Source: Clostridiales bacterium Firm_14 (lineage in GTDB: Bacteria > Bacillota > Clostridia > Saccharofermentanales > Saccharofermentanaceae). Taken from it: 64,000 nt of DNA. The position numbers were made by a program, and so were the translations under genes. Below, in pieces: positions 8,552 to 17,145 of this stretch. The DNA is taken from NCBI GenBank assembly GCA_001604135.1, contig LVAT01000006.1:62001-126000 (forward strand). The letters are read 5' to 3'. Below the pieces are notes generated by a model. The model made no database searches. It saw only the letters and a program-made list of their open reading frames with translations, and was not told the DNA's origin. How positions within the stretch are numbered: the first letter of the stretch is position 1; each line of letters begins with the position of its first letter.

Positions 8552-10129
8552 TTACTTTGCCAGATACTTGAAGAATACGTTGTTCTCGTAATCATACACG
8601 TAGAACTGCGCCTGTACCATAACAATATACTGTTCATCATTGATGTTGCCGAAAGATTCAATACCTGTCTTAATGTCAGTCTCAGGTTCCATCTTGGCAT
8701 ATGTCATGAACGTAAGAAGCGTTGATGTCAGCATGAAGTTGAAGCTCGTATATGCGGCAACGAGGAGCGTTAAGACAATGAGTCTCGGCTTTACCTTCTT
8801 GTTGCCCTTTTCCATCATCTCGTTGAAGCCGTCTGTAACGAACATGACAGCATACAGACAGATCGTAAAGAGCGGCGCCATGGAGCCTCTCATAAGCAGA
8901 TCGTTAGGTCCGCTCATCTTATAGACCGGAATGATTAGCATGGTTGCAACCGCGCACCAGAACATCCAGTCCTTCTTGTATTTCTTGTGGATCAGCAATA
9001 CCCATAATCCGAACTCAAAAACAACGTACGCAACATAATCGATCAGCAAGGTGAGCTTGGAGCCGTAGAACGTCCAGATGAATCCGTAATCGTAAGTCGC
9101 ATTGGAATTGGCCGTATAGAATGTTGCAAAGCAGACAATGAAGACTACCGGTGCAATAAGATTTCCTATGGTGAACAGATTCTTAAGGACTTCCTTTACC
9201 TTAAGCTTTCTGTTGGCAATTACCATCTTGCAGATGCACATCGGGAAAATGCCGATCGCAGCCCACGGCGAATAACAGAATATCAGCGAGCCCAACAGGC
9301 CGATGCTCTTCGAGTTCGTGCATAACAGGAGAAGGATCGTGATAAGCCATCCGGGAAGTGACTGATGGAATACGTTCATGATCTGATAGAAGTTGCCGAC
9401 CACGCGGAAATGCCAGGTCCAGTCTTCCCACGTCGCACCGAATCCCGTGAGCTCATTATAGAAATACGGGAATACATCAAAGCCTGCAAAGATCATGATG
9501 CCGATAAATAAGAATCTCGACTGCTTACCGTAAAGGATCTGAGCGCCTACCGCAACCAGTATCAATCCTATTGCAGACCATAGGAGCAATGTGATCCTCG
9601 CTGCCAGAAGGCCGAAGAGTTTTCCGACTACAGCAGGAACCATCCAGAATACGAAGTAATATGCGAAAGCTACTTTTCCCTCGCCCAATGTCTCAGCAAC
9701 AACAGGGTTCTGCTGTGTCGAGAAATCGAAGATGACAGGCCACTTGTAATTGATAAGATCATTGAGCGTTGCATAACGCACACGGTGATCGCCTATGGAC
9801 CAGCCGAATTCGCCGACGCCGCCAAGATAAAGGAAGAATAAAGCAAACGGAATAAGCCACAGGAAATACGACGCCTTGATCGTGACTGACTTCTCTGCTT
9901 CCGCAAGAGCCGGTTCAGGCTTTTTCTTTGCTATATCAAGATAAGCCCATGCCGCGCTTCCGACTGTAAGTACAGAGAAAAGGATCGCCCACCAGGGCTT
10001 CAGATATCCGATGAAGAAGATAACTATAGGCAGCACAAGATAGATCATGCAGGCAAGGAAGAACTTGCTGAATGTGATCTTTATCTCTTTCTGAAAGAAG
10101 CCCGGCTTCAATTTCTCTGCAGTATGCAT
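8552..10129 (-). CDS. Polytopic membrane protein, GT-C glycosyltransferase-like
   Basis: This 525-residue protein has about eleven to thirteen hydrophobic helices and one larger polar loop near residues 105-160 with GDHRVRYATLNDLINYKWPV, and further on GATWEDWTWHFRVVGN. Polytopic proteins with an acidic or aromatic first external loop of this kind occur in the GT-C fold, which uses polyprenyl-phosphate sugars. The DD/DxD-type catalytic pair is not clear, so I call it only membrane protein with a possible glycosyl-transfer role. It is the first gene of the leftward operon that continues through the methyltransferases. Confidence 0.5.
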   Translation of the reverse strand: MHTAEKLKPGFFQKEIKITFSKFFLACMIYLVLPIVIFFIGYLKPWWAILFSVLTVGSAAWAYLDIAKKKPEPALAEAEKSVTIKASYFLWLIPFALFFLYLGGVGEFGWSIGDHRVRYATLNDLINYKWPVIFDFSTQQNPVVAETLGEGKVAFAYYFVFWMVPAVVGKLFGLLAARITLLLWSAIGLILVAVGAQILYGKQSRFLFIGIMIFAGFDVFPYFYNELTGFGATWEDWTWHFRVVGNFYQIMNVFHQSLPGWLITILLLLCTNSKSIGLLGSLIFCYSPWAAIGIFPMCICKMVIANRKLKVKEVLKNLFTIGNLIAPVVFIVCFATFYTANSNATYDYGFIWTFYGSKLTLLIDYVAYVVFEFGLWVLLIHKKYKKDWMFWCAVATMLIIPVYKMSGPNDLLMRGSMAPLFTICLYAVMFVTDGFNEMMEKGNKKVKPRLIVLTLLVAAYTSFNFMLTSTLLTFMTYAKMEPETDIKTGIESFGNINDEQYIVMVQAQFYVYDYENNVFFKYLAK

Positions 10130-10287
10130 AACGCTCCTATTTATCTTTTTCTCAATATCCTCTCAAATAAATATTATAATCTATTCGCGTGATAATATAA
10201 AAAGCGAAAAAAATTTCTCGAACCACCCAATAATCCGCCTCACTTATGTGTCTATATGGTAGATGCGGACTTAAGGAGGCAAAAGAC

Positions 10288-11718
10288 ATGACAGACAAAG
10301 AACTCGAGCAGATCTACAACGAAGCCTACAAAGCGGTGTACTGGACAGCTATGGCACTTCTCAAGAATGAGGCCGACGCAGAAGACATCGTGCAGGACAC
10401 TTTCGTATCATTGATCGAATCTTACGATTCCATTGAGGATAAGAGCAAAGTAATCGCATGGCTTAAGAAGACTGCTGCCAACAAGAGTCTTAACCGTCTT
10501 ACAAGGACGAAGACAGACAACGTTGAAGACGAGTTCTTTGACTCAGTCGAATCAGTCCCGGAGGACTTCCTGCCGGATTCGATCGTCGAGTCGGAAGACA
10601 CGCGCAAGATCATCATGGACATCATCAACAACGTTTTGTCTGAAGATGTCAGAAGAACACTTATCCTCTTCTACTTTGATGAGATGAGCACGAAGGAGAT
10701 CGCTGAAAGCTTGGGAATCCCTCAGGGAACAGTTTTGTGGCGTCTGAATTTTGCCAAGAAAAAGATCAAGAAGGAGGTCGAGAAGTATGAAGAAGAAAAC
10801 GACACAAAGCTGTACGGTATGGCTATACCGTTCTTAACCAAATTGTTTGCAAAAGAAGCCGAAAAGGTTGCTTTTAAACCTCTACCGGCTTCGCTTTCCA
10901 ATCTGTCCGCATCAACAGAGGCTTCAAAAGCCGGAACAAATCTTGCCAAAACGGCAATAGAGAAAGGGACAGATAGTATGAAAACAAAGATCTTGATCGG
11001 CAGTATTGCCGGCGTAGTTGCTGTCGGAGCAACAATAGGAATAATCATTGGTGTTATTGCCAAGAAGGATGATAAAAAACCTTCAAAGACAAGAGATACC
11101 TTTATCGAAGAGCAGGACAACAGAGGAGATTACATTGACAATTCCCTTACAGAACCTGAGGATGAGACAGAAGAAACAGAAACAACCAAAGCATCCCAGA
11201 AGATAACCGAAGATTCCATCTATATCGCTATGGACGGTATGTCCGCTGAAGAAATCGTTGATAATGTATGGAAAACAAACAGGGTTAAGGTTGGCATGAC
11301 AAAAGATGAATATGCCGAGAAATTCGTTTTACCCGGTGACCTAAGCAAAGCCAAATCAGTTGTAGACAGTTACGATTGGCAGTTTGTTGTTATCCCGTCT
11401 TCAGACAATTACTTTGTGTGGATTAATGCGTCTTTTTCATATGACAAGGATACCTCAGCGATAACTGAAATAAACCAATATTCATTTGTCCAAACAACAC
11501 TATTGATTAATGATGAGGAGTTCTCAAAAGAAGTATTCGAGAAATTCATTGAAAGGTATAAGGCTGAAGGCTATGAGATTTATTCCGATTATGGCCCATC
11601 CGATAAATATAATACGCGTGTCGTCGAATTTAGAGGAAATGGCAGAAAATTCAGAGTAGCTATACATCTTGGCGGGAAAGTGCAGCTTGACATCTTTGTT
11701 CCAGTCGACAGCGAATAA
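10288..11718 (+). CDS. ECF-type RNA polymerase sigma factor fused to a membrane anchor and external domain
   Basis: I start at ATG 10288, which follows AAGGAGG by eight bases; this gives 476 residues. Residues about 1-165 are a complete group IV sigma factor: region 2 with LKNEADAEDIVQDTF and region 4 with LFYFDEMSTKEIAESLGIPQ followed by VLWRLNFAKKKIKK. Residues 165-230 are a low-complexity linker. Residues 234-256 are a membrane helix (IAGVVAVGATIGIIIGVIA) followed by KKDDKK. The last 200 residues are an acidic Thr/Glu linker and a mixed alpha/beta domain predicted to lie outside. Most ECF factors use a separate membrane anti-sigma; here a sensor-like domain is on the same chain. An internal ATG at 10978 behind AAAGGGA could also be used. 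Confidence 0.85.
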   Translation: MTDKELEQIYNEAYKAVYWTAMALLKNEADAEDIVQDTFVSLIESYDSIEDKSKVIAWLKKTAANKSLNRLTRTKTDNVEDEFFDSVESVPEDFLPDSIVESEDTRKIIMDIINNVLSEDVRRTLILFYFDEMSTKEIAESLGIPQGTVLWRLNFAKKKIKKEVEKYEEENDTKLYGMAIPFLTKLFAKEAEKVAFKPLPASLSNLSASTEASKAGTNLAKTAIEKGTDSMKTKILIGSIAGVVAVGATIGIIIGVIAKKDDKKPSKTRDTFIEEQDNRGDYIDNSLTEPEDETEETETTKASQKITEDSIYIAMDGMSAEEIVDNVWKTNRVKVGMTKDEYAEKFVLPGDLSKAKSVVDSYDWQFVVIPSSDNYFVWINASFSYDKDTSAITEINQYSFVQTTLLINDEEFSKEVFEKFIERYKAEGYEIYSDYGPSDKYNTRVVEFRGNGRKFRVAIHLGGKVQLDIFVPVDSE

Positions 11719-11739
11719 ACAGACAATTACAGTTAATTA

Positions 11740-11772
11740 AGCCCCGGGCGGTGATTCCGGGGCTTTTCTTTT
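11740..11772. terminator. Intrinsic terminator between convergent sigma and aldo/keto reductase genes
   Basis: AGCCCCGG and CCGGGGCT (11757-11764) form a perfect eight-base stem followed by TTTTCTTTT on the rightward strand. Confidence 0.85.
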
Positions 11773-12784
11773 ATACTTCTTTTCCAGCAAGTATCTCTTT
11801 ATAATCCTGAAGGTTTTTCTTCAGAAGATTCGGTATGTCTAATTCATAAGGACACCTCGTTTTGCAGATGCCGCAGTCGACGCAGTTCTCGATCTTCATC
11901 ATCTCATTCTGCCAGTGTTCCGTAAGCCAGTTCTCAGACGGCGCTCTTCTTATCATCTGGCTCATTCTCGCGCACTGGTTGATCGTGATATCGACTGTGC
12001 AAGGCATGCAGTATCCGCATCCTCTGCAGAACTCGCCAAGGAGTTCTTTTCTGTCATTATTGATGAATGCCTTTATCTCATCTGTCATGGTTATATCGCG
12101 CTCGAAAAAGCCGAGCCATTCATCCAGTTCTGATTCCCTCTGGATGCCCCAGATCGGGAGCGCATCATATTCGCACATGAACGCCATGCACGCTTCTGAA
12201 TTGGTAAGCAGTCCTCCGGAAAGGCCCTTCATCGCAATGAAACCCATGTTGGCTTTTGCGCAGCTTTCCACAAGTTTAATATCCCTATCTGACGCCAGAT
12301 AAGAGAACGGGAACTGCAGTGTCTCATACAGGCCGCTGGCAATGATATCTTCTGCGACGCCGATCTTATGAGCGGTGATTCCGATGTGCCTGATCTTGCC
12401 CTGAGCCTTTGCTTCCTTCATGCATTCATAAAGATCGTCGCCTTCGCCGTAGCATCTCGCAACGCAGTGAAGTTGGTAGATATCAAGATAATCAGTCTTA
12501 AGGAGCTTTAATGAGGTCTCAAGATCTGACCAGAATTTCTCTTTTGTCGTAGCCTGGGTTTTCGATGAGATATACACCTTATCTCTCATGCCTTCGAAAG
12601 CAAGACCGACCTTCTCTTCACTGTCGGAATATGCTCTTGCGGTATCGAAGAACCTCATTCCGCCGTCATATGCTCTGCGCATTAGCTTAACGGCATCATT
12701 GGTACTTATTCTTTGTATAGGAAGCGCGCCAAACGCATTCTGTGGAACGGTTATACCGGTACGGCCAAGTGTGATATTTCTCAT
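11771..12784 (-). CDS. Aldo/keto reductase with C-terminal ferredoxin domain
   Basis: The protein has 337 residues. The first 240 form an aldo/keto reductase barrel with the catalytic tetrad in FFDTARAYSDSEEKVG (Asp, Tyr), ISSKTQ (Lys) and YQLHCV (His). The C-terminal 90 residues add two cysteine clusters, CRGCGYCMPC and CVDCGICKTRCPYELDIP, which should bind one or two [4Fe-4S] clusters. This architecture is common in anaerobic Clostridia, where the enzyme may accept electrons from the clusters as well as from NADPH. The carbonyl substrate is unknown. It appears to be a single-gene unit, with its own upstream region toward the histidine kinase terminator. Confidence 0.9.
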   Translation of the reverse strand: MRNITLGRTGITVPQNAFGALPIQRISTNDAVKLMRRAYDGGMRFFDTARAYSDSEEKVGLAFEGMRDKVYISSKTQATTKEKFWSDLETSLKLLKTDYLDIYQLHCVARCYGEGDDLYECMKEAKAQGKIRHIGITAHKIGVAEDIIASGLYETLQFPFSYLASDRDIKLVESCAKANMGFIAMKGLSGGLLTNSEACMAFMCEYDALPIWGIQRESELDEWLGFFERDITMTDEIKAFINNDRKELLGEFCRGCGYCMPCTVDITINQCARMSQMIRRAPSENWLTEHWQNEMMKIENCVDCGICKTRCPYELDIPNLLKKNLQDYKEILAGKEV

Positions 12785-12849
12785 AGCGTGCCTCCTTTAA
12801 CTTAAGCTGATAACAACATCCTTACTGCCTTCAATTATACCTTACGCAA

Positions 12850-12879
12850 ACAAAAACCTCTGCACAGCTGGTGCAGAGG
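12850..12879 (-). terminator. Intrinsic terminator of the histidine kinase gene
   Basis: CCTCTGCAC at 12857-12865 pairs with GTGCAGAGG at 12871-12879; leftward the stem is followed by TTTTTGTTTG. Confidence 0.85.
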
Positions 12880-12908
12880 TAATTGTCCCCATTCTTCTAT
12901 TCCGATTA

Positions 12909-14561
12909 TTATCCGAAATTAACAATAGCTTTGAAGATGCCCGGTTCAGATACGAGTTCGAGCTTGAAGCCCAAGATATTGAGATTGTTTTCTGCAATGG
13001 ACAATCCCAGTCCGGTGCCCTTGCCGCCTCTTGAATCTTCGCCTTTTATAAAAGGCTTTTTAAGCGAATCTGCGTCATCGTAAGTCTTATCGGTCTTATT
13101 GATGATAAGCAGCTTTTCAGGATCAATCCTGATACCTACAACGAAGTCCTTGTCACCATATCTGTCGCAGTTTGAGAGAAGATTATCTATGGCCTGCTTA
13201 AGAAGTTTCTTGTCCGTCTTAAGCCTTATATCGCCATCTATCTCAGCCTTCAGTTCAGGGAAAGCCTCAAGGCTTTCTCTGACCAGCTCTGCAACGCTCA
13301 GTTCTTCTTTAACAACATCTAGCTTTCCGGTCTCACTCCGTGAGAAAGACAAGATGTCGCCGATCATGCGATCCATTGTGATGACTTTCTCATTTATGCT
13401 CTTCGAATATTCGCGAACTTTCGTAGGATCTTCGGAAGATGCCTCCATGTTCTCAGCATAGGCCATGATCGCAGCCAAAGGGGTCTTAAGATCATGCGCC
13501 ATGGCTTCAGTGGTCTTTGTCCTGTACTCGAATATCTTCCAGACGGTCTTATCTCTCTGATACCTGATTACTGATAATACCAATGCCAACACAAGTGCAG
13601 CGGCAACATTTATGACTATGATCAACGCGCAGGAAAAAGGCGCAATTTCAAAAACGCTCTGATAATAACTGCCAGAAATACCCACCTGCCAGGTTTTATC
13701 ATACTCTAATTCTTCCGGCGGGTCGTAAAACTCTGTTTCACTTAAATAGCGTATTCCGCCGGTTGTACCGGGAACGACATACAACGTTATGCTGTCTGAA
13801 GAAAGATCCGGTGCTACTCTATTGGTGAGAATCAGCTGTTTCTCGTGAATCATACTGCATTCTATATATTTGTAACCTTTTGTATCAGGAGGCGTGCAAT
13901 CTATATAATACGAGCTTCCTTTATTGTCACACAGCCGGACAACTCCCGGAATGAAACTGCTTGTCTCGTAGTTTATATAGTAGCTTTTCAGCCACACACT
14001 TCGGTCATACGGCATATCTATACCGAGTTGGAAAAGGAGAGGATCCCGTCCGTATTTAAACCACAGATCCGTAAATTCTCTCTCACTATTCATTCCGATC
14101 TCTTCCATATATTCATATAAAGGATCAAGATAAGAAATATCCTCTATAAAATAGGATTCCCGGAAATCGAGTTCGGAACCTTCCAAATAGATCAACGCAG
14201 TATCCTTATCAGTAGCAATCTTATAATCGCCTATGCGGACCTCTGCATAGTTATAGCCAACAGCTTGATAAAATGCGAGATTGTTTTTAAGAGCGTTCAG
14301 ATCTCTTTTGTATTCGGCACTTCCCGGGTCTTCTTTAGACAGAATTTCTGCCAAATGAATTATCTCTTCCTCATAACTGTTTGACTGATCAATTACTTCT
14401 CTCTCCCATAAGCGCTCTTCAAGTCTGTTCAATGCATACTTTGCAACCAATGAGAAGATTAACAGACAGATTAAAAAACAGACAATAAATATCTTCCCGA
14501 ACTTAGGCTCAACAACGGACGTCTTCCTTATAAATTTGCTCCATATTTTTTCCTTGATCAT
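12909..14561 (-). CDS. Membrane sensor histidine kinase
   Basis: This 550-residue kinase has a membrane helix at about residues 27-45, an unusually large external sensor of some 270 residues, and a second helix near 318-340. The H-box reads AMAHDLKTPLAAIMAYAEN, the N-box NLLSNCDRYGD and the G-box GGKGTGLGLSIAENN, so all catalytic parts are present. It should phosphorylate the OmpR-type regulator encoded directly upstream, with which it overlaps by four bases (ATGA, 14558-14561). The signal is unknown; the external domain is rich in Tyr and acidic residues. The ABC transporter genes just upstream at 15404-17049 may be its targets or partners, but a terminator separates them. Confidence 0.9.
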   Translation of the reverse strand: MIKEKIWSKFIRKTSVVEPKFGKIFIVCFLICLLIFSLVAKYALNRLEERLWEREVIDQSNSYEEEIIHLAEILSKEDPGSAEYKRDLNALKNNLAFYQAVGYNYAEVRIGDYKIATDKDTALIYLEGSELDFRESYFIEDISYLDPLYEYMEEIGMNSEREFTDLWFKYGRDPLLFQLGIDMPYDRSVWLKSYYINYETSSFIPGVVRLCDNKGSSYYIDCTPPDTKGYKYIECSMIHEKQLILTNRVAPDLSSDSITLYVVPGTTGGIRYLSETEFYDPPEELEYDKTWQVGISGSYYQSVFEIAPFSCALIIVINVAAALVLALVLSVIRYQRDKTVWKIFEYRTKTTEAMAHDLKTPLAAIMAYAENMEASSEDPTKVREYSKSINEKVITMDRMIGDILSFSRSETGKLDVVKEELSVAELVRESLEAFPELKAEIDGDIRLKTDKKLLKQAIDNLLSNCDRYGDKDFVVGIRIDPEKLLIINKTDKTYDDADSLKKPFIKGEDSRGGKGTGLGLSIAENNLNILGFKLELVSEPGIFKAIVNFG

Positions 14562-15226
14562 ACGACTTTATAACCTCCTCCGATTACAGTCTTGATCGCG
14601 TCACCGGAATTACCCAGAGCTCTTCTTAATTTCTTGATGTGGCTGTCAACGACTCTGTCAGAGCCGTCAAAACCCAAGCCCCAAACAAGATCTAAGAGCT
14701 TGTCTCTTCCGAGGACGATCCCCTTGTTCTCCATGAGAACCTTCAGGAGGAAATATTCTTTGGGAGCAAGCGTGACTTTGCGTCCGCCGGCTTCAACTTC
14801 CATTCTTAACGGATAGAGTTTTATATCACCGCACTCGAGAACGAGTTCCTTATGAATCTCTGCTTCGGTTCTGTTAAGAAGCGCCAGGCACTTGGCGTAT
14901 AACACCTTAAGCGAGAAGGGCTTTACCATATATTCGTCGGCACCGATCTCATAACCTCTTAAGATGTTGTCTTCGTTTCCGAGTGCCGTCAGAAAAACGA
15001 TAGGACACCGGCTCTTGCCGCGAAGGGCTTTGCAGACTTCAAATCCGTTAGTACCGGGAAGCATGATATCCAGGATCGCAATGTCGTATTCCTGTCCGCT
15101 GATGAGGCTTAGTGCACGGTTGCCGTCAGGAGCAGTATCAACATCAAAGGAACCCTTGCTCCTGAAAAAATCAGATACAAGCGTAAGCAGTTCTTCATTG
15201 TCTTCTACGATCAATATCCTGGCCAT
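14558..15226 (-). CDS. OmpR/PhoB-family response regulator
   Basis: The 222 residues comprise a receiver domain (VEDNEEL acidic pair, phosphoacceptor Asp53 in AILDIMLPGTNGFEV, the KPFS lysine near residue 104) and a C-terminal winged-helix DNA-binding domain (LAPKEYFLLKVLMENKG and VDSHIKKLRRALG). It is the partner of the histidine kinase that follows and overlaps it. It probably activates or represses nearby export or envelope genes. There is a clear intrinsic terminator between it and the ABC permease gene upstream. Confidence 0.92.
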   Translation of the reverse strand: MARILIVEDNEELLTLVSDFFRSKGSFDVDTAPDGNRALSLISGQEYDIAILDIMLPGTNGFEVCKALRGKSRCPIVFLTALGNEDNILRGYEIGADEYMVKPFSLKVLYAKCLALLNRTEAEIHKELVLECGDIKLYPLRMEVEAGGRKVTLAPKEYFLLKVLMENKGIVLGRDKLLDLVWGLGFDGSDRVVDSHIKKLRRALGNSGDAIKTVIGGGYKVV

Positions 15227-15344
15227 CAGAATTCCCTCCCATGGGAATACTCTACAATGTGCATGTGTCCTTTGTATGTCCTAAAATGCCCTTTATCAAA
15301 CATTTTGGAATACTTCCCCAAACATCTTTAATTATACTTCAACC

Positions 15345-15378
15345 ATAACAAAAGACGGCCGGAATGATTCCAGCCGCC
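15345..15378 (-). terminator. Intrinsic terminator of the ABC-2 transporter genes
   Basis: Leftward, GGCGGCTGGAAT pairs with ATTCCGGCCGTC (wobbles included) and is followed by TTTTGTT. It lies just past the permease stop at 15404. Confidence 0.75.
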
Positions 15379-15403
15379 TTAAAGATATATATCACAACCG
15401 TTG

Positions 15404-16141
15404 TTACTTAAGTTCTTCTCTTCTGAACTTTACGTAAGAAAGCGCGATGACTGCTGCAATCGCAGCTACTGAAGTAACAAGTGCCATAACGATGTTGCTG
15501 TTGCTCATGTCCATGAGAACGAACATTGACTGTCCGACGGGTGTGAGTCTTACGAATCTCTCTGCCCAATCGAAGTTGAGAAGGAGCTGTGCGATGACGT
15601 TTGACATCAGCATGAGTCCGAGATTGAGGCCGATCGCGCCGCCTAAGTGTCTTATGAACATGGATGCGAAGAAGCATGTTGCAGAATAAGCGATCTCAAC
15701 TACAGTATAGACAAATATTCTTGCAATGATCTCTCTTGCAAAGCTTCCGTCGATACCGGTTACACCCTGCATTCCAAAAGCGATAGCTGTGGTAATTGTG
15801 GTTGCTGCAACACTGTACAAAGCGACTGCTGTTGAGTATGAGATGAACTTCGACAAGAGAATGGCAAATCTGCTGTTGCCTGCCATGACTGCCGACTGGA
15901 TCTTACGTCCATCAAATGCGCCTGTTACATGGATGCCTGCGAAAACACCGATCAGGAAAATTACAAAGGCATTGTAGTTGCTAAGACCCTCAAGGAACGC
16001 ATTATAACCTGTCATTCCGGTACTTAATGCGAGTGTTGCGAAAAGCATCAGCGCAGGAAGCGTGATGATCGCGCCGCCTATTATCCAGAATGATTTAGAA
16101 GAGAAAGTCTGCTTCATCTCCCATTTTAATAAAGTACCCAT
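15404..16141 (-). CDS. ABC-2 type transporter permease
   Basis: The 245 residues form six hydrophobic helices with a short cytoplasmic N-terminus (MGTLLKWEMKQTFSSKSF), the usual size and start of permeases paired with bacitracin-type (BcrA-like) ATPases. It would form the membrane channel of a two-component exporter with the ATPase encoded immediately upstream; the ATPase stop and permease start overlap by one base (TAATG). The cargo is likely an antimicrobial peptide, lipid or similar compound, but it cannot be read from the sequence. Confidence 0.8.
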   Translation of the reverse strand: MGTLLKWEMKQTFSSKSFWIIGGAIITLPALMLFATLALSTGMTGYNAFLEGLSNYNAFVIFLIGVFAGIHVTGAFDGRKIQSAVMAGNSRFAILLSKFISYSTAVALYSVAATTITTAIAFGMQGVTGIDGSFAREIIARIFVYTVVEIAYSATCFFASMFIRHLGGAIGLNLGLMLMSNVIAQLLLNFDWAERFVRLTPVGQSMFVLMDMSNSNIVMALVTSVAAIAAVIALSYVKFRREELK

Positions 16142-17049
16142 TATGCGCCCCTCCCCAAAAGTTCAATATAGTATTCCTCAAGTGTTCTCTCATGCTTTGC
16201 CAAATGCGTTACAAGCAGATTGTGATCCTTCATGAGCTTTGCCACGTCCCTTGTCTCAACATTATCAAAGATCATGATAGTTCCTTCGTCGTTATCGACA
16301 CCGCAAAGTCCGTTTGCTGCAAGGATTTCGACCGCCGTGTCATTACATTCAGTCTCCATGACGATATGCGTTGTGCAGAGATTATCCAGATCATTCTTTG
16401 AGAATGCGGAGATGATCCTTCCGTGCGAGATGACGATATAATCTGTCGCGAGCTGGTAGAGCTCAGCAAGGATGTGGGATGAGACAATGATCGTGATCCC
16501 GTCATCCCTGCATAAAGAAATAAGGAGCTCTCTTACGTCTACCATTCCCATCGGATCAAGACCGTTTACCGGCTCGTCCAATATAAGGAGTTCAGGGTTA
16601 TTTATAAGCGACTGCGCAATACCTAATCTCTGCTTCATGCCGAGCGAGAAATTGCCGACCTTCTTATTCTTAACATCGCCAAGACCGACTCTTTCCAACA
16701 CCTTATCGATCTTGGAGCTGTCATTATTTCCGTAAAGGAGCTGCGCTGACATGAGATTTGCTCTTGCTGTTTTATTGAGTTCCAGGATCGGTTTCTCAAC
16801 GAGGCACCCGAGCTTTCTTCGAGCCTGTGCAAGGCCTGTTTCATCAGATTTTCCGAAGAGTTCAACCGAGCCGTGTTCAATGGGGCTTAAGCCTGTAATG
16901 GCTCTTATCGCTGTGGTCTTGCCTGCACCGTTTTCTCCAATAAAGCCGTAGATCTTTCCTCTCTTGATCTCAAAGGACACATTGTCGAGTACTGTTTTCG
17001 AGCCATATGTCTTAGAGAGATTACTGATCTTTAAGATTGTATCATCCAT
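16141..17049 (-). CDS. ABC transporter ATP-binding protein (bacitracin/antimicrobial type)
   Basis: The protein has 302 residues. Walker A is GENGAGKTTAIRAI, the signature is FSLGMKQRLGIAQSL, Walker B is LLILDEPVNGLDP and the H-loop histidine lies in IIVSSHILAEL. The 70-residue C-terminal extension is typical of the BcrA/YtrB group of exporters. AGGAGG stands nine bases before the ATG. With the overlapping permease gene it forms a two-gene exporter. The shared direction with the downstream two-component genes suggests co-regulation. Confidence 0.92.
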   Translation of the reverse strand: MDDTILKISNLSKTYGSKTVLDNVSFEIKRGKIYGFIGENGAGKTTAIRAITGLSPIEHGSVELFGKSDETGLAQARRKLGCLVEKPILELNKTARANLMSAQLLYGNNDSSKIDKVLERVGLGDVKNKKVGNFSLGMKQRLGIAQSLINNPELLILDEPVNGLDPMGMVDVRELLISLCRDDGITIIVSSHILAELYQLATDYIVISHGRIISAFSKNDLDNLCTTHIVMETECNDTAVEILAANGLCGVDNDEGTIMIFDNVETRDVAKLMKDHNLLVTHLAKHERTLEEYYIELLGRGA

Positions 17050-17145
17050 TCCAAATTATCCTCCTGTTTTGTATGGGTACATGATACCTGCCCATCCTTA
17101 ACAGGAAGATAGCCGAACATTAACGTAACATTAAGATTGGCTTAT

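Noticed and set aside
10220-10254. ECF-type autoregulatory promoter (GAACC and TGTCTA) before the sigma gene
   Set aside because: The spacing of 24 bases is too long for ECF promoters, which need about 16-18; I see no better pair.
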